The notes: generated from the sequence alone by a model not told the origin. Positions 35,085 through 44,395 are shown, counted from the stretch's first letter. The stretch is 64,000 nucleotides of DNA from DATATV01 sp035551355 (GCA_035551355.1 DASZNF010000141.1:186001-250000), one strand, 5' to 3'. Translations and numbers: made by a program.

Positions 35085-35168
35085 GGTTCGGGTGGTTGTC
35101 CGAACCACTGAATCGATACACACTACCGTGCCGCACAGCCGCGGCATATGTTGCACGTCGCAACATAT
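35085..35168. promoter_or_regulatory. Operator cluster upstream of the GH3 gene
   Basis: GGTTCGG-N8-CCGAACC (35085-35106) overlaps GTGGTT-N5-AACCAC (35092-35108). Downstream, ATATGTTGC (35146-35154) and GCAACATAT (35160-35168) are perfect 9-bp arms with a 5-nt centre. The last lies 38 bp before the GH3 start codon, a typical repressor position. Confidence 0.6.
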
Positions 35169-35205
35169 TTCGTTTTCTCGGGCCCACAGCGAAGTGGAGT
35201 CGACG

Positions 35206-38200
35206 GTGCGAGAGTTACGTAGCTGGCCGCTGGCCTTGGCCGTGGTGACCGCGACGGCAGCCGCGCTGCTGGTCAGCGCCCCGTCCGGAGCCACCGCGGC
35301 CACCAACCCCAGCTGTCCCTGGGTGGGGCAGCATGCCAGTCCGGCGCAGCGATCCGCCGAGGTGCTGGCCCAGATGACCTTGGACGACAAGATCGGCATG
35401 GTGCACGGCGCCAGCGGATCGCCCTACGCGGGCCAGATCCCCGCCGTTCCCCGGCTCTGTGTGCCCGCGCTGAATCTCGAGGACGGGCCCGGCGGCGTCG
35501 GCGACGGGATGACCGGCGTGACCCAACTGCCCTCCCCGGTCTCGGTCGCCGCCAGCTGGGACACCTCGCTGGCGCAGGCGTACGGCGCGGTGATCGGCAA
35601 CGAGCAGTGGGGCAAGGGCGCCAACGTCGACCTCGGCCCGACCGTCAACATCGTGCGCGATCCGCGCTGGGGCCGGGCTTTCGAGTCCTACGGTGAAGAT
35701 CCTTATCTGGCCGGACAGGTCGGCGCGGCCGACATCCAGGGTGTGCAGGGCACGGGCGTCATGGCGCAGGTCAAGCACCTCGCGGTGTACAACCAGGAGA
35801 CCAACCGCAACACCGCGGCCGACGACGCGATCGTCGATCCGCGCACCCTCAACGAGATCTACCTGCCGCAGTTCCAGGCCGCGGTGCAGCAGGGCGGCGC
35901 GTCCTCGGTGATGTGCTCCTACAGCACCATCAACGGCGTTCCGGCCTGCCAGAACGACTACACGCAGAACCAGGTGCTCAAGGACGAGTGGAACTTCCCC
36001 GGCTTCGTCACGTCCGACTGGGGCGCAACGCATTCCACCGTCGACTCCGCGAACAACGGCCTGGACATGCAGATGCCGGACGACTCCTACTTCGGCGCGC
36101 CGCTGAAGGCCGCGGTGCAGGCCGGTCAGGTGCCGATGTCCCGCCTGAACGACATGGTCACCCGGATCCTGACCGAGGAGTTCGGGTTCGGCCTGTTCGA
36201 CCGCACGAACACCGGTTCACCGTCCACTGTGGTCACCAACGCCCAGCACGCCGCGGTCGCCAAGGACGCCGCCGAGGCGGGCACGGTGCTGCTGAAGAAC
36301 ACGAACTCGGTGCTGCCGCTGGACAATCGCACCAAGTCGATCGCGGTGATCGGGGACGACGCCGGACCGGACGCGCAGTCCTCCGGCGGCGGCAGCGCCG
36401 CGGTCAGCGCACCGTACGTGGTCACCCCCTACGACGGCATCGCCGCGCGGGCGGGCAAGAACGTGTCGGTCAAGTACGCGCAGGGCGCCAGCTCCACCTC
36501 CGGCCAACTGCCCGCGGTGCCCAGCAGCGCGTTCACCCCGTCCTCTGGCACCGGACCCGGTCTGACCGGCCAGTACTACAACAACATGACGCTGACCGGC
36601 GACCCGGTGCTCACCCGCACCGATCCGAACGTCGATTTCTCCTGGGGCGCCAATTCCGCGGTCTCACCGGGCACCGGCGTGAATTCCACGCAGTGGTCGG
36701 CGAAGTGGACCGGCGCCATCACCGCGCCGGCCACCGGCGCCTACACCTTCTCCCTGACCAGCGACGACGGCAGCCGGTTGTTCGTGGGCGGCCAGCAGAT
36801 CATCGACAACTGGCGCGACCAGGGCGCGAACACCGAGACCGGCACGGTCACGCTGACCGCGGGCCAGTCGGTGCCGGTCGAGGTGGACTACTACCAGAAC
36901 GGCGGCGACGACGTGGTGCACCTGGGCTGGCAGGTGCCCGGCGCGTCCTCGTTGCAGGACCAGGCGGTGGCGCTGGCCAAGTCCTCCGACGTGGCCGTGG
37001 TGTTCGCCAGTGACTTCGAGTCCGAGGGCTCGGACCTGTCCGGCATCGACCTGTCGGCCGACCAGAACTCGCTGATCAGCGCGGTGGCCGCGGCGAACCC
37101 GAACACCGTGGTGGTGCTCAACACCGGCTCCGCGGTCACCATGCCGTGGGTGAACTCGGTGCGCGGCGTGCTGGAGGCGTGGTATCCCGGCCAGGAGGAC
37201 GGCAACGCCATCGCCTCGGTGTTGTTCGGCGACACCAACCCGTCCGGCAAACTTCCGGTCACCTTCCCCAGGAGCCTGGCCGATGTGCCCGCCTCGACCG
37301 CGGCCCAGTGGCCCGGAGTGAACGGACAGGTGCAGTACTCGGAGGGGCTGGACGTCGGATATCGTTGGTACGACGCGAAAAACATCGCGCCGCTGTTCGC
37401 CTTCGGCTCCGGGTTGTCCTACACGTCCTTCGCGTACTCCAACCTGCGGGTCGGCCCCGGTGATCTCGGGCCCAACGGCCAGGAGACGGTGACCGCCGAC
37501 GTCACCAACACCGGCAGCCGCGCGGGTGCGGACGTGGCGCAGCTCTATCTCAGCGAGCCCGCCGCGGCCGGCGAGCCGCCGGAGCAGCTCAAGGGATTCC
37601 AGAAGGTGCAGCTGAATCCGGGCCAGACCAAGCAGGTCAGGTTCACCCTGAGCAGCCGCGATGTGTCCTATTGGGACAGTAACGCGCAGAACTGGACCAC
37701 GGCGGCCGGAAAGTACCAGGTGATGCTGGGCGACGCCTCGGATCATCTGCCGCTCAAGGGTTCCTTCGCGGTCACCCGCACCACCGGGCCGCGCTGGACG
37801 ACGGTGTCCGCGCCTGGCATCCAGGGCGCGGGCTCGACCGCCACGGTGACCGCGACCTACCACAACGGCAGCACCCTGGCGGTGCCCTTCGCCTCGCTGT
37901 CGCTGGCCGCGCCCACGGGCTGGCAGGTCACTCCGGCCCGGGGGAGCGCACCGAAACTGGTGGCGCCGGGCGGCACGACCACCGCGACCTGGCAGGTGCA
38001 GGCGCCGTCCGGCGCGGCGGCCGGGGCCTATCCGCTGACCGTGAGCACCCGCGCGCCGGGTCAGCAAACGGTGACCGGCACGGCCGATGTCGAGGTGCTC
38101 TATGCCTCGGTGCCCGCAGCGGCCAACAACACCGCGATCAGCGCGGACAGCGATCCAGCCGCGGCCAACTATGACGGCGGCGGATACAGCTATTCCGCCG

Positions 38201-38652
38201 AAGCCCTTGCCGCGGCGGGACTTTCGCCGGGCGCCACGGTCACCCACGGCGGACTGAGCTTCACCTGGCCTGACGCGGCCGCCGGAGCGCCGGACAACGT
38301 GGCCGCGGCCGGGCAGTCGATCGCGTTGTCCGGCACCGGAAACACGCTGGCCTTCCTCGGCGCCGGCGCGTTCGGCACCCAGGCCGCGCCGGTGACCGTG
38401 ACCTACACCGACGGCACCACCTCCACCGGCACGGTGACCATGCCCGACTGGTACGCCAACGCGGCCACCGACGGCGACGAACTGGTGGCCACCACGGCGC
38501 ACTGGAACATCCCGGCCGGCAGCACGCTGGATCCCAACCACCAGGTGAGCGTCTACTACAGCGCGATCCCGTTGACCGCAGGGAAGACCGTGGCGGCGGT
38601 TACCCTGCCGGAGAACGCGGATCTGCATCTGTTCGCTGCCGCGATCGGCTGA
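35206..38652 (+). CDS. Secreted GH3 beta-glucosidase-type enzyme with PA14 insert
   Basis: A 1148-aa exported protein. GTG at 35206, with GGAG 6 nt before it, starts VRELRSWPLALAVVTATAAA, a signal peptide ending near GATAA. The GH3 N-domain (about 40-340) has KHLAVYNQETNRN and the nucleophile D271 in GFVTSDWG. The C-domain is interrupted by a PA14 module (about 449-575: LTGQYYNN, WSAKWTGAI, YTFSLTSDDGSRLFV), as in some beta-glucosidases and xylosidases. A fibronectin-III-like domain (about 775-860), an NEW3-type domain (about 875-985) and a C-terminal beta domain complete it. It should release glucose or xylose from oligosaccharides or glycosides. The palindromes upstream indicate substrate-responsive repression. 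Confidence 0.9.
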   Translation: MRELRSWPLALAVVTATAAALLVSAPSGATAATNPSCPWVGQHASPAQRSAEVLAQMTLDDKIGMVHGASGSPYAGQIPAVPRLCVPALNLEDGPGGVGDGMTGVTQLPSPVSVAASWDTSLAQAYGAVIGNEQWGKGANVDLGPTVNIVRDPRWGRAFESYGEDPYLAGQVGAADIQGVQGTGVMAQVKHLAVYNQETNRNTAADDAIVDPRTLNEIYLPQFQAAVQQGGASSVMCSYSTINGVPACQNDYTQNQVLKDEWNFPGFVTSDWGATHSTVDSANNGLDMQMPDDSYFGAPLKAAVQAGQVPMSRLNDMVTRILTEEFGFGLFDRTNTGSPSTVVTNAQHAAVAKDAAEAGTVLLKNTNSVLPLDNRTKSIAVIGDDAGPDAQSSGGGSAAVSAPYVVTPYDGIAARAGKNVSVKYAQGASSTSGQLPAVPSSAFTPSSGTGPGLTGQYYNNMTLTGDPVLTRTDPNVDFSWGANSAVSPGTGVNSTQWSAKWTGAITAPATGAYTFSLTSDDGSRLFVGGQQIIDNWRDQGANTETGTVTLTAGQSVPVEVDYYQNGGDDVVHLGWQVPGASSLQDQAVALAKSSDVAVVFASDFESEGSDLSGIDLSADQNSLISAVAAANPNTVVVLNTGSAVTMPWVNSVRGVLEAWYPGQEDGNAIASVLFGDTNPSGKLPVTFPRSLADVPASTAAQWPGVNGQVQYSEGLDVGYRWYDAKNIAPLFAFGSGLSYTSFAYSNLRVGPGDLGPNGQETVTADVTNTGSRAGADVAQLYLSEPAAAGEPPEQLKGFQKVQLNPGQTKQVRFTLSSRDVSYWDSNAQNWTTAAGKYQVMLGDASDHLPLKGSFAVTRTTGPRWTTVSAPGIQGAGSTATVTATYHNGSTLAVPFASLSLAAPTGWQVTPARGSAPKLVAPGGTTTATWQVQAPSGAAAGAYPLTVSTRAPGQQTVTGTADVEVLYASVPAAANNTAISADSDPAAANYDGGGYSYSAEALAAAGLSPGATVTHGGLSFTWPDAAAGAPDNVAAAGQSIALSGTGNTLAFLGAGAFGTQAAPVTVTYTDGTTSTGTVTMPDWYANAATDGDELVATTAHWNIPAGSTLDPNHQVSVYYSAIPLTAGKTVAAVTLPENADLHLFAAAIG

Positions 38653-38662
38653 GCGAACAGCC

Positions 38663-38698
38663 CAAACCGGCCTCGGCAGACGTGCCGGGGCCGGTTTG
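38663..38698. terminator. Terminator after the GH3 gene
   Basis: CAAACCGGCC (38663-38672) pairs with GGCCGGTTTG (38689-38698). Inside, CGGCA and TGCCG extend the stem around GACG. It starts 11 bp after the stop. Confidence 0.85.
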
Positions 38699-38765
38699 CG
38701 CGGGTCGGCTACCGATCTTGCCGGGAAGGGAGCACGCTGACCGGTCTCCGCGGAAAGGACGCGCC

Positions 38766-39344
38766 ATGCGCAAGCTCGTACTGATGATGGGGATCTCGCT
38801 GGACGGCCTGGTGGCGCGCCCCGGCAAGTACGGTGCGGGCGGCTGGGGCGTGCCACCGGAGGACCCGGCCCTCACTGCCCGCAAACTCGACTGGCTGCGG
38901 GAAGCGGACCTGCATCTGATGGGCCGCAATACTTATGAGGAGATGGCCGGGTTCTGGCCCACCTCCGAGGACGACTACGCCAAGCCGATGAACGAGCACC
39001 CCAAGGTCGTGTTCTCCCGCACGCTGACCAAGGCGGACTGGCCGGAGTCGACCATCGCCCGCGGGGCCTTGGCCGAGGAGATCGACGCCCTGAAACGCAA
39101 ACCGGGCAAGGACATGATCGCCTGGGGCGGCGCCGCGTTCGCCCAATCCCTCGGCAGTCTGGACCTGATCGACGAATACCGGCTCGTGCACCAGCCGGTT
39201 GCCCTGGGCGACGGGAAGCCGTTGTTCGCCAAGCGCACCGCGCCGCTGGTCCTGGACCTGGTGGAGGCCAAGTCCTACGCCGACGGCGCGGTGCTGCACG
39301 TCTATCGCCGGAAGTCCGCCGATCAGGGCATCGGGCACGTGTAG
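38766..39344 (+). CDS. RibD C-terminal/dihydrofolate-reductase-like protein
   Basis: A 192-aa protein: MRKLVLMMGISLDGLVARPG, LMGRNTYEEMAGFWPTSEDD, VVFSRTLTKADWPES, KDMIAWGGAAFAQSLGSLDL, IDEYRLVHQPVALGDGKPLF. This is the small YyaP/YwjB branch of the RibD-C/DHFR fold, NADPH-dependent reductases of undefined substrate. ATG 38766 follows GAAAGGA. It overlaps the convergent toxin gene by 22 bp. Confidence 0.85.
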   Translation: MRKLVLMMGISLDGLVARPGKYGAGGWGVPPEDPALTARKLDWLREADLHLMGRNTYEEMAGFWPTSEDDYAKPMNEHPKVVFSRTLTKADWPESTIARGALAEEIDALKRKPGKDMIAWGGAAFAQSLGSLDLIDEYRLVHQPVALGDGKPLFAKRTAPLVLDLVEAKSYADGAVLHVYRRKSADQGIGHV

Positions 39345-40669
39345 TTGTTGTCCGTGGCCAGTTGCTTGGCCAGGGCCTCCGCGCCGGCCTTGGTCGGCGG
39401 CGTCGAGTTGCTGCCGAAGAAGTTCCGCCACGCCTGGTCGTAGTCGGCACTGAACGTCTGGTGCGATCCCTCCTCGACCCAGGTGCCCAGGGTGGGATCG
39501 GTGGTGTCGATGCCGAGTTCCTTGAACTTGGCCGAGTAGTTCACCGGGTAGGTGTGGTGCGCGACGTAGGTGTTGCCGTCGGCCGGCGGTGGGCCGAGGA
39601 TCTGCTCGACCTCTTCCCGGTAGTTCGGGCCGCGTTCGTAGTCCAGCGTGTACTTGCTGTCGAGCTTCTTGTACAGCGCGGTCTGATCCTTGTCGTACTG
39701 CTTCCACGCCGCGTTGATGTTGTCCCGCGGATCGGGCTGCTTCCTGGGCGCCCTGGGTTTCGGCGTGACCGCCTTCGGTGCGGTGGCCGCCGCCGGAGCA
39801 GTGGTCGTGACGGCCTGCTCGACGTCGCCGGCCACCGTCTGCGCGGCCTTGCTGCCGCTGGACAGCGACTGTTTGATGGTGTTCCACAGTTGCTGCAACT
39901 GGTTCATCAGCGGTGTCAGCTTGGTCATCGAACCGATCAGCTGGCGCACCGTGTTGGCGATCTTCTGCATCCAGGCGACCACCTGCGCGGCCACCTTGCC
40001 GGCCAGCGCGGGAATGCTCGGCGGGAAGGCCAGTGCGGCCAAGCCCATCTGGATGATCTGCCCGATGGCCTGGGTGACCAGATCGCGGATCGTGTTGCGC
40101 ACCGTGAGAACCAGCCCGCCGATCAGCTGGGTGGCGCTGCCGATGGTGTTGGCCGCGGTGGCGGACGCGGTGAGGTTGTCGATCTGCTGTTGGGCGTAAC
40201 CACGGTAGTTGGTCGCGGCCTGGCCGGTCCAGTTCTGGGTGTCCTTGGTCAGCGAGCTCATCGCGGTGCTGCCGGCCTGACCGATCGAGCCGGACACGTT
40301 GTGCCAGGTGCCGCCGTAGGCGTTGACCTGGTTGGCGTCCCCGGCCAGCCAGTTCAGCGCGTCCTGCAGCGGTTTGATGTGCTCGATCAGGAAGTTCAGC
40401 CCGCAGGAGACCAGGGCCGAGACCGGATTGGTCAGCAGGTTGACCGCGTCCAGGCCGGTGCCCACCGCGGACAACCCCGACTCGATCCACGAGCCGGAAC
40501 TGATGCCCTGGTGCAGGCTGGCCGCGTCGTCGACGATGTTCAGGCCGGAGTGCCAGGTCGTCGAGTCCTGTGTGGACGATACGAGCGGATTGCTGGATGC
40601 GGTGCTGGACAAGCTGGACGGGTTACCGGTGGAACTGCCGGTCAGGATGCCGGACAACAGGTCGGTCAT
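39323..40669 (-). CDS. Type VII-secreted polymorphic toxin with AHH-nuclease-like C-terminus
   Basis: A 448-aa protein. Residues about 100-180 form a WXG100-like hairpin with a W-x-G turn (NWTG, W147-G149). Amphipathic helices follow (about 185-275), then a Lys/Pro-rich linker (about 295-315). The C-terminus (about 360-425) reads NTYVAHHTYPVNYSAKFKEL, GIDTTDPTLGTWVEEGSHQT, DYDQAWRNFF: A370-H371-H372 plus a later His (H403) and the GIDxxDP segment fit the AHH/DUF2380-type HNH endonuclease toxins. It would be exported by an ESX system and attack nucleic acid in a rival or in the host cell. It is last in the operon and overlaps the EspC-like gene by ATGA. No immunity gene is evident downstream. 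Confidence 0.7.
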   Translation of the reverse strand: MTDLLSGILTGSSTGNPSSLSSTASSNPLVSSTQDSTTWHSGLNIVDDAASLHQGISSGSWIESGLSAVGTGLDAVNLLTNPVSALVSCGLNFLIEHIKPLQDALNWLAGDANQVNAYGGTWHNVSGSIGQAGSTAMSSLTKDTQNWTGQAATNYRGYAQQQIDNLTASATAANTIGSATQLIGGLVLTVRNTIRDLVTQAIGQIIQMGLAALAFPPSIPALAGKVAAQVVAWMQKIANTVRQLIGSMTKLTPLMNQLQQLWNTIKQSLSSGSKAAQTVAGDVEQAVTTTAPAAATAPKAVTPKPRAPRKQPDPRDNINAAWKQYDKDQTALYKKLDSKYTLDYERGPNYREEVEQILGPPPADGNTYVAHHTYPVNYSAKFKELGIDTTDPTLGTWVEEGSHQTFSADYDQAWRNFFGSNSTPPTKAGAEALAKQLATDNNYTCPMP

Positions 40670-41001
40670 GGCGTGCCCGCCTTGAACTTGCCGGTGTTGT
40701 TGTCTTCGGTGTTGTCGTAGTTCGCGGCCACCGTGTTCACCTGGGTCACCATCGAGTTGATCGTGCCGGCGGCCTGGGTGATGGTGGTGACGCCGGGCGA
40801 GGCCACCAATTTGACCAGTGCCGCGAACGCCGCGGAGACCGGCAGCTGGCCGTAGGCCCTGTCGCCCAGCGTCACCTGTTGGGCCGCGCCCAGCGCCTGG
40901 TTCAGTACGCCGGCCACCTGGCCGAGTACCCCGGCGTGGGTACGGAGTTCGTTGGTGAGCACCGTGTATCCGGCGGCGGTCCCGCCGGTGGGATTGGTCA
41001 T
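40666..41001 (-). CDS. EspC-like ESX secretion-target protein
   Basis: A 111-aa helical protein with ELRTHAGVLGQVAGVLNQAL, GDRAYGQLPVSAAFAALVKL and a C-terminal NTVAANYDNTED, the layout of the T7SS EspC family (LRxHAxxL, then AYGxL, then AxxY). It is coupled by ATGA overlaps to the YbaB-like gene before and the toxin gene after. Probably a secretion partner or chaperone for the toxin. Confidence 0.75.
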   Translation of the reverse strand: MTNPTGGTAAGYTVLTNELRTHAGVLGQVAGVLNQALGAAQQVTLGDRAYGQLPVSAAFAALVKLVASPGVTTITQAAGTINSMVTQVNTVAANYDNTEDNNTGKFKAGTP

Positions 41002-41630
41002 CTTTCGTCGACCCCCTCCATGACCGAACTTGCGTTGTCATCGTCGGACCACACCGGCTCGGGCCGCCGCTGCGGCGGCCGGGCTCGGTGCGGAACCGGT
41101 TGTGCGGCAAACGATTGCGGTTGTGGCGCAAGCGGCTGCGGCGATGCGGGCTGTTGCTGGGCATAGGGTTGCGCTGCCACCGGCCGCTGCTGGGCAGAGG
41201 GTTGCGCCGCCGCGGGCGGCTGCTGCGCGGACCGGGACCACGCGGACGGAGGAGGCTCGGGGAACTTGGCGCTCAGTTCGCCCAGCACGGTCTCCTCCAT
41301 GGCCGGATCGGAACCGATGGTGGTGCGCATCAGTTCGGCGACCTGACCGGCGATCCGGGCCTGGGCCCGGCGCATGGTGGCCAGCACGGTCGCGGCCAGC
41401 GCCGGACCGGGCGCGGACTCGGTGGCGCGTTCGGAGATGCGCAACCCGATCACCAGGCCGCCGGCGTCCACGGTCACGGTGATCAGCCCGTCCGGCGAGG
41501 ATTCGGCCACCGACACCGCGGCCATGTCCTTGCCCAGTTGCTGGTAGCGGGCCGCGCTCGCCTCGGCGTCGGCCAGCCAGTTGTCCAGCATGGCCTCGGT
41601 GCGGCCGCCGTCGATATCGGCTGTGTCCAT
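40998..41630 (-). CDS. YbaB/EbfC-family protein with Pro/Gln-rich tail
   Basis: A 210-aa protein. Residues about 10-115 match YbaB/EbfC (DGLITVTVDAGGLVIGLRIS, and ATVLATMRRAQARIAGQVAE). The tail (about 130-195) is a low-complexity Ala/Pro/Gln run. ESX loci of mycobacteria also carry a YbaB-like protein (EspL), supporting the assignment to type VII secretion and not to general nucleoid function. ATG 41630 follows GAGGTGAG; the stop overlaps the EspC-like start. Confidence 0.75.
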   Translation of the reverse strand: MDTADIDGGRTEAMLDNWLADAEASAARYQQLGKDMAAVSVAESSPDGLITVTVDAGGLVIGLRISERATESAPGPALAATVLATMRRAQARIAGQVAELMRTTIGSDPAMEETVLGELSAKFPEPPPSAWSRSAQQPPAAAQPSAQQRPVAAQPYAQQQPASPQPLAPQPQSFAAQPVPHRARPPQRRPEPVWSDDDNASSVMEGVDER

Positions 41631-41635
41631 CGTGC

Positions 41636-42481
41636 TCACCTCGTTGCCGCTTGGCGCGCGTCCGCGGCCATACGCCGCAGTTCCGCGCGGATGTCGTTGT
41701 GGGACAACGGACTCACACTGCCCCACAGTTGATGTTCGTCCTGGGACACCCGGAACCGGCCGCGCGCGGTGTCGATCCAGTGCAGTTCCGCGCCGATCCG
41801 CCGCCAGCTGCGCGAGTGCGGGTGCCAGCGGGCCGACCCGGCCTGTCCGCTGCCGGAGACCCGGCGGAAATTCGTGGCCAGCCGGGCGGCCAGCCGTTCG
41901 TCCACCCCGGAATCGTCGAGCAGCGCGTCGATGTCGGCGTCGCTGAGCAGCGTGGGCGGTTCGGTCCAGGCGTCCGATGGGCGCGGCGGCACGATCCGCT
42001 CGAACACCCGGCGCACCGGGCGCAGCGGCAGGGTGAACGAGGGCACGTCGGCCGCGGCCACCACCGGTGGCAGGGCCAGCAGTTCGGGCACCGCGTCGTC
42101 GGAATCCAGTTCGGTCAGCCACACCAGGCGACCGGCGTCGTCCGGCGACTGGATGGCCAGCAGGGCCCGAGAATCGTCCAGCAGCACCACCGCGCCGGTG
42201 GACCGGCCACTAACGGCCAGCACCAGATCCAGCGCGCCGGTGGCCTCGCGCAGCAGCCGCACGAAGGTGGCGGCCACGCCGGTCGGTCCGTGCCGGTCGA
42301 CCAAGCCGCGCGCGGCCAGCTGGTGGCGGGCGGCGCGGAACACCTGCTGGCGCTGGGCGTGGGTGTTGCCGTGGGTGGGCACGTCCAGCGGGAACGGCGG
42401 GGCCATCTCGGCGAACGCGCAGAGCAGGTCCAGTTCCAGTGGATGCACCGGAATCCCTTGTGTGGTCAGCGTTTCGGTCAT
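41636..42481 (-). CDS. EspG-like ESX substrate chaperone
   Basis: A 281-aa protein with the EspG-type order: N-terminal LELDLLCAFAEMAPPFPLDV, middle RGLVDRHGPTGVAATFVRLL, EATGALDLVLAVSGRSTGAV, and C-terminal IDTARGRFRVSQDEHQLWGS. EspG proteins bind PE/PPE-type or WXG substrates in the cytosol and hand them to the ESX ATPase. ATG 42481 overlaps the preceding stop. Confidence 0.75.
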   Translation of the reverse strand: MTETLTTQGIPVHPLELDLLCAFAEMAPPFPLDVPTHGNTHAQRQQVFRAARHQLAARGLVDRHGPTGVAATFVRLLREATGALDLVLAVSGRSTGAVVLLDDSRALLAIQSPDDAGRLVWLTELDSDDAVPELLALPPVVAAADVPSFTLPLRPVRRVFERIVPPRPSDAWTEPPTLLSDADIDALLDDSGVDERLAARLATNFRRVSGSGQAGSARWHPHSRSWRRIGAELHWIDTARGRFRVSQDEHQLWGSVSPLSHNDIRAELRRMAADARQAATR

Positions 42482-42963
42482 GTCGCGCGCAGCCCATCGG
42501 CCGAGTCCGTATCGGCCTGCCGGTAGTTGGCGGCGGTCTGCTCGGCCTGGCTCACAAACGCGTCCAGGTTGGTCAGCGCGGTGTTCAGGTAGTTCAGCAG
42601 ACCACCGTCGCCGGACAGGCGGTCGGTGAACTTCTCGGTCAGCCCCTGGCCGACCGGGCTGCTGCCCAGCTGGGCCTGGTAGTCCGGCGCGGTGAGCTGG
42701 TCGACCTGGTTGAACACCGCGGTCAGCTGCGCCCGCACGCCGTGCACGGCATCGGCGAACGCGGTCACCTGGCCCGGCCAGACCTGCCAGCCACCGCTCA
42801 CCCCGGAGGACGGCGCGACCGCCGTCGGGGTGGCGGGAATGGCCGTCCCGGCAACCGGAGTAGCCGTCGGGCCAGCGGATGTCGCCGTGGTGGCAACGGA
42901 AGTGGTTGTCGCTTCGACCGGAATGGCCGCCGGGACAACGGAAATAGGAGTGCTGTCGGTCAT
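42478..42963 (-). CDS. Small helical ESX substrate-like protein
   Basis: A 161-aa protein. The first 50 residues are a low-complexity Thr/Ala/Val/Pro run (TTTSVATTATSAGPTATPVA). Residues about 60-161 form a helical hairpin (WPGQVTAFADAVHGVRAQLT, then LLNYLNTALTNLDAFVSQAE, QTAANYRQAD), PE-like in size and ending in the AxxYRxAD pattern of ESX substrates. It may pair with the larger PPE-like protein encoded 13 bp upstream. Confidence 0.6.
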   Translation of the reverse strand: MTDSTPISVVPAAIPVEATTTSVATTATSAGPTATPVAGTAIPATPTAVAPSSGVSGGWQVWPGQVTAFADAVHGVRAQLTAVFNQVDQLTAPDYQAQLGSSPVGQGLTEKFTDRLSGDGGLLNYLNTALTNLDAFVSQAEQTAANYRQADTDSADGLRAT

Positions 42964-42976
42964 CGTCGCGGTCCCC

Positions 42977-44284
42977 TCAGCTGGTTGCGGTCAGCCCGAT
43001 CACCGGGGCGACGGCCTTGAGCCCGGTGGTGAACGGTTCGTCCTCGAACGGAATCCGGCGCTTGTGCTCGCCGTCGCCCGCGTTGCGCGAACCCTGACCG
43101 GCCGCGCCGCTCGCGCCGCCACCGGACATCATCGGTTCGCCCCCGCCGACCTCTTCCATGACCGAGGACCCGCCCCGGCCGGACAGTCCGGCCGCCTCGC
43201 CGGCCGCGTTGGCCGCCGCCTTGCGGTCCGCGCCCGCTTCGGCGCCCGCCTCCAGCAGGCCGCTCATACCGCTGCCGCCCAGTCCGCTGGTTCCCTTGCC
43301 GCCCAGGCTTTTCAGCATCGATCCGAGGCCGCTGCCGCCCAGTCCGCCGCCCGAGCCGCCGCCTCCGGTCAGCGCGTCCCAGCGCGCCTGCGGGTCGTCG
43401 GCGAAGGCGGGCATGCTGCTGGAACCGAGGCCGAATCCCAGGGCCGGTGCGGCGAGCAGCGCCGCCCCGCCGACCACGGCCGCGGTGTCGAACAGACCGG
43501 AAGTGTCCGAAGTGGACGTCCCGGTCCCGGTCGAGCCGGTGCCGCTGGAGCTGTTGGCACCGCTCGGCCCGGGTGCGGTGAAGACCGGGGTGGCCGAGTC
43601 GATGGTCACCGCGGCCTGCTCGTAGCGCTGCATGGTCTGCACCGCCTGGGTTTTCAGTGCGGTCTGGTCCGCGTTCGCGCCGAACACGCTGGTCAGGCCG
43701 CCGATCAGGGCTCCGGTGCCGGCGCCGACCGGGCCCGCGGTGGCCGCGCCGGCCGAGGCCCCATCCGCCGCGGTCTGGTAGCCGGACCAGAAACTGCTGG
43801 CCGGTGAGCCGGGCATGGTGGCCTGGGCCGAGCGCAGCGCCCCCGCCGCGTCCTCGATCGACTCGGCCAGGTTGCTCGTGGTCTGCCCGACCGCGCTGAG
43901 CCAGCCGGTATTGATGGACACCGCGCTGGACGCCTGGCCGGCCGCATCACCCTGCCAGTAGGCCATCAGCGTGGTCAGCGACCGCTGCAGGTCGTCTGCG
44001 GTCTGGGTGATCGACACGCCGTGCGCGCGCCACTGCTCGGCCACCGACACCACCTGGCTCGGGTCGGCCGGGGTGGCCACCATGCTGACCAGGGTGGGCA
44101 GATCGTAGGAGTCCCAGTTCACGCCACCAGTGAGGTAACGGTCTCCCGATCGCTTGTCCGGGCTCAGCTTCTGGTCCGCCGTGGAGGTGCGGTCCAGGGC
44201 GGTCCTGATGTCGGTGAAGATCGCCGTGAGTGTGTTGACAATGGAATTCTGGGCAGCGGAATACTCCGCATCGAATTCGCCCAT
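42977..44284 (-). CDS. PPE/WXG-like ESX effector with Gly-rich region
   Basis: A 435-aa protein and first gene of the operon; GGGGAAAGG precedes the ATG at 44284. Residues about 65-200 contain a helical domain with the W-x-G turn AYWQGDAAGQAS (W110-G112) followed by helices typical of WXG/PPE-fold substrates. A short hydrophobic region (about 270-290) and a Gly/Ser-rich repeat-like part (about 300-350) follow, then a tail ending RRIPFEDEPFTTGLKAVAPV. Probably a secreted or surface-associated helical substrate. Confidence 0.65.
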   Translation of the reverse strand: MGEFDAEYSAAQNSIVNTLTAIFTDIRTALDRTSTADQKLSPDKRSGDRYLTGGVNWDSYDLPTLVSMVATPADPSQVVSVAEQWRAHGVSITQTADDLQRSLTTLMAYWQGDAAGQASSAVSINTGWLSAVGQTTSNLAESIEDAAGALRSAQATMPGSPASSFWSGYQTAADGASAGAATAGPVGAGTGALIGGLTSVFGANADQTALKTQAVQTMQRYEQAAVTIDSATPVFTAPGPSGANSSSGTGSTGTGTSTSDTSGLFDTAAVVGGAALLAAPALGFGLGSSSMPAFADDPQARWDALTGGGGSGGGLGGSGLGSMLKSLGGKGTSGLGGSGMSGLLEAGAEAGADRKAAANAAGEAAGLSGRGGSSVMEEVGGGEPMMSGGGASGAAGQGSRNAGDGEHKRRIPFEDEPFTTGLKAVAPVIGLTATS

Positions 44285-44395
44285 GATCGACCTTTCCCCT
44301 CGCGCTCAGTGGGACGATTCGGTTGCCGGGGTGGGAAAGTCTGGCTTGCCTCGAGGTGCTAGACGGCGGTCATGGCGAAATCGATCGACGCATTT

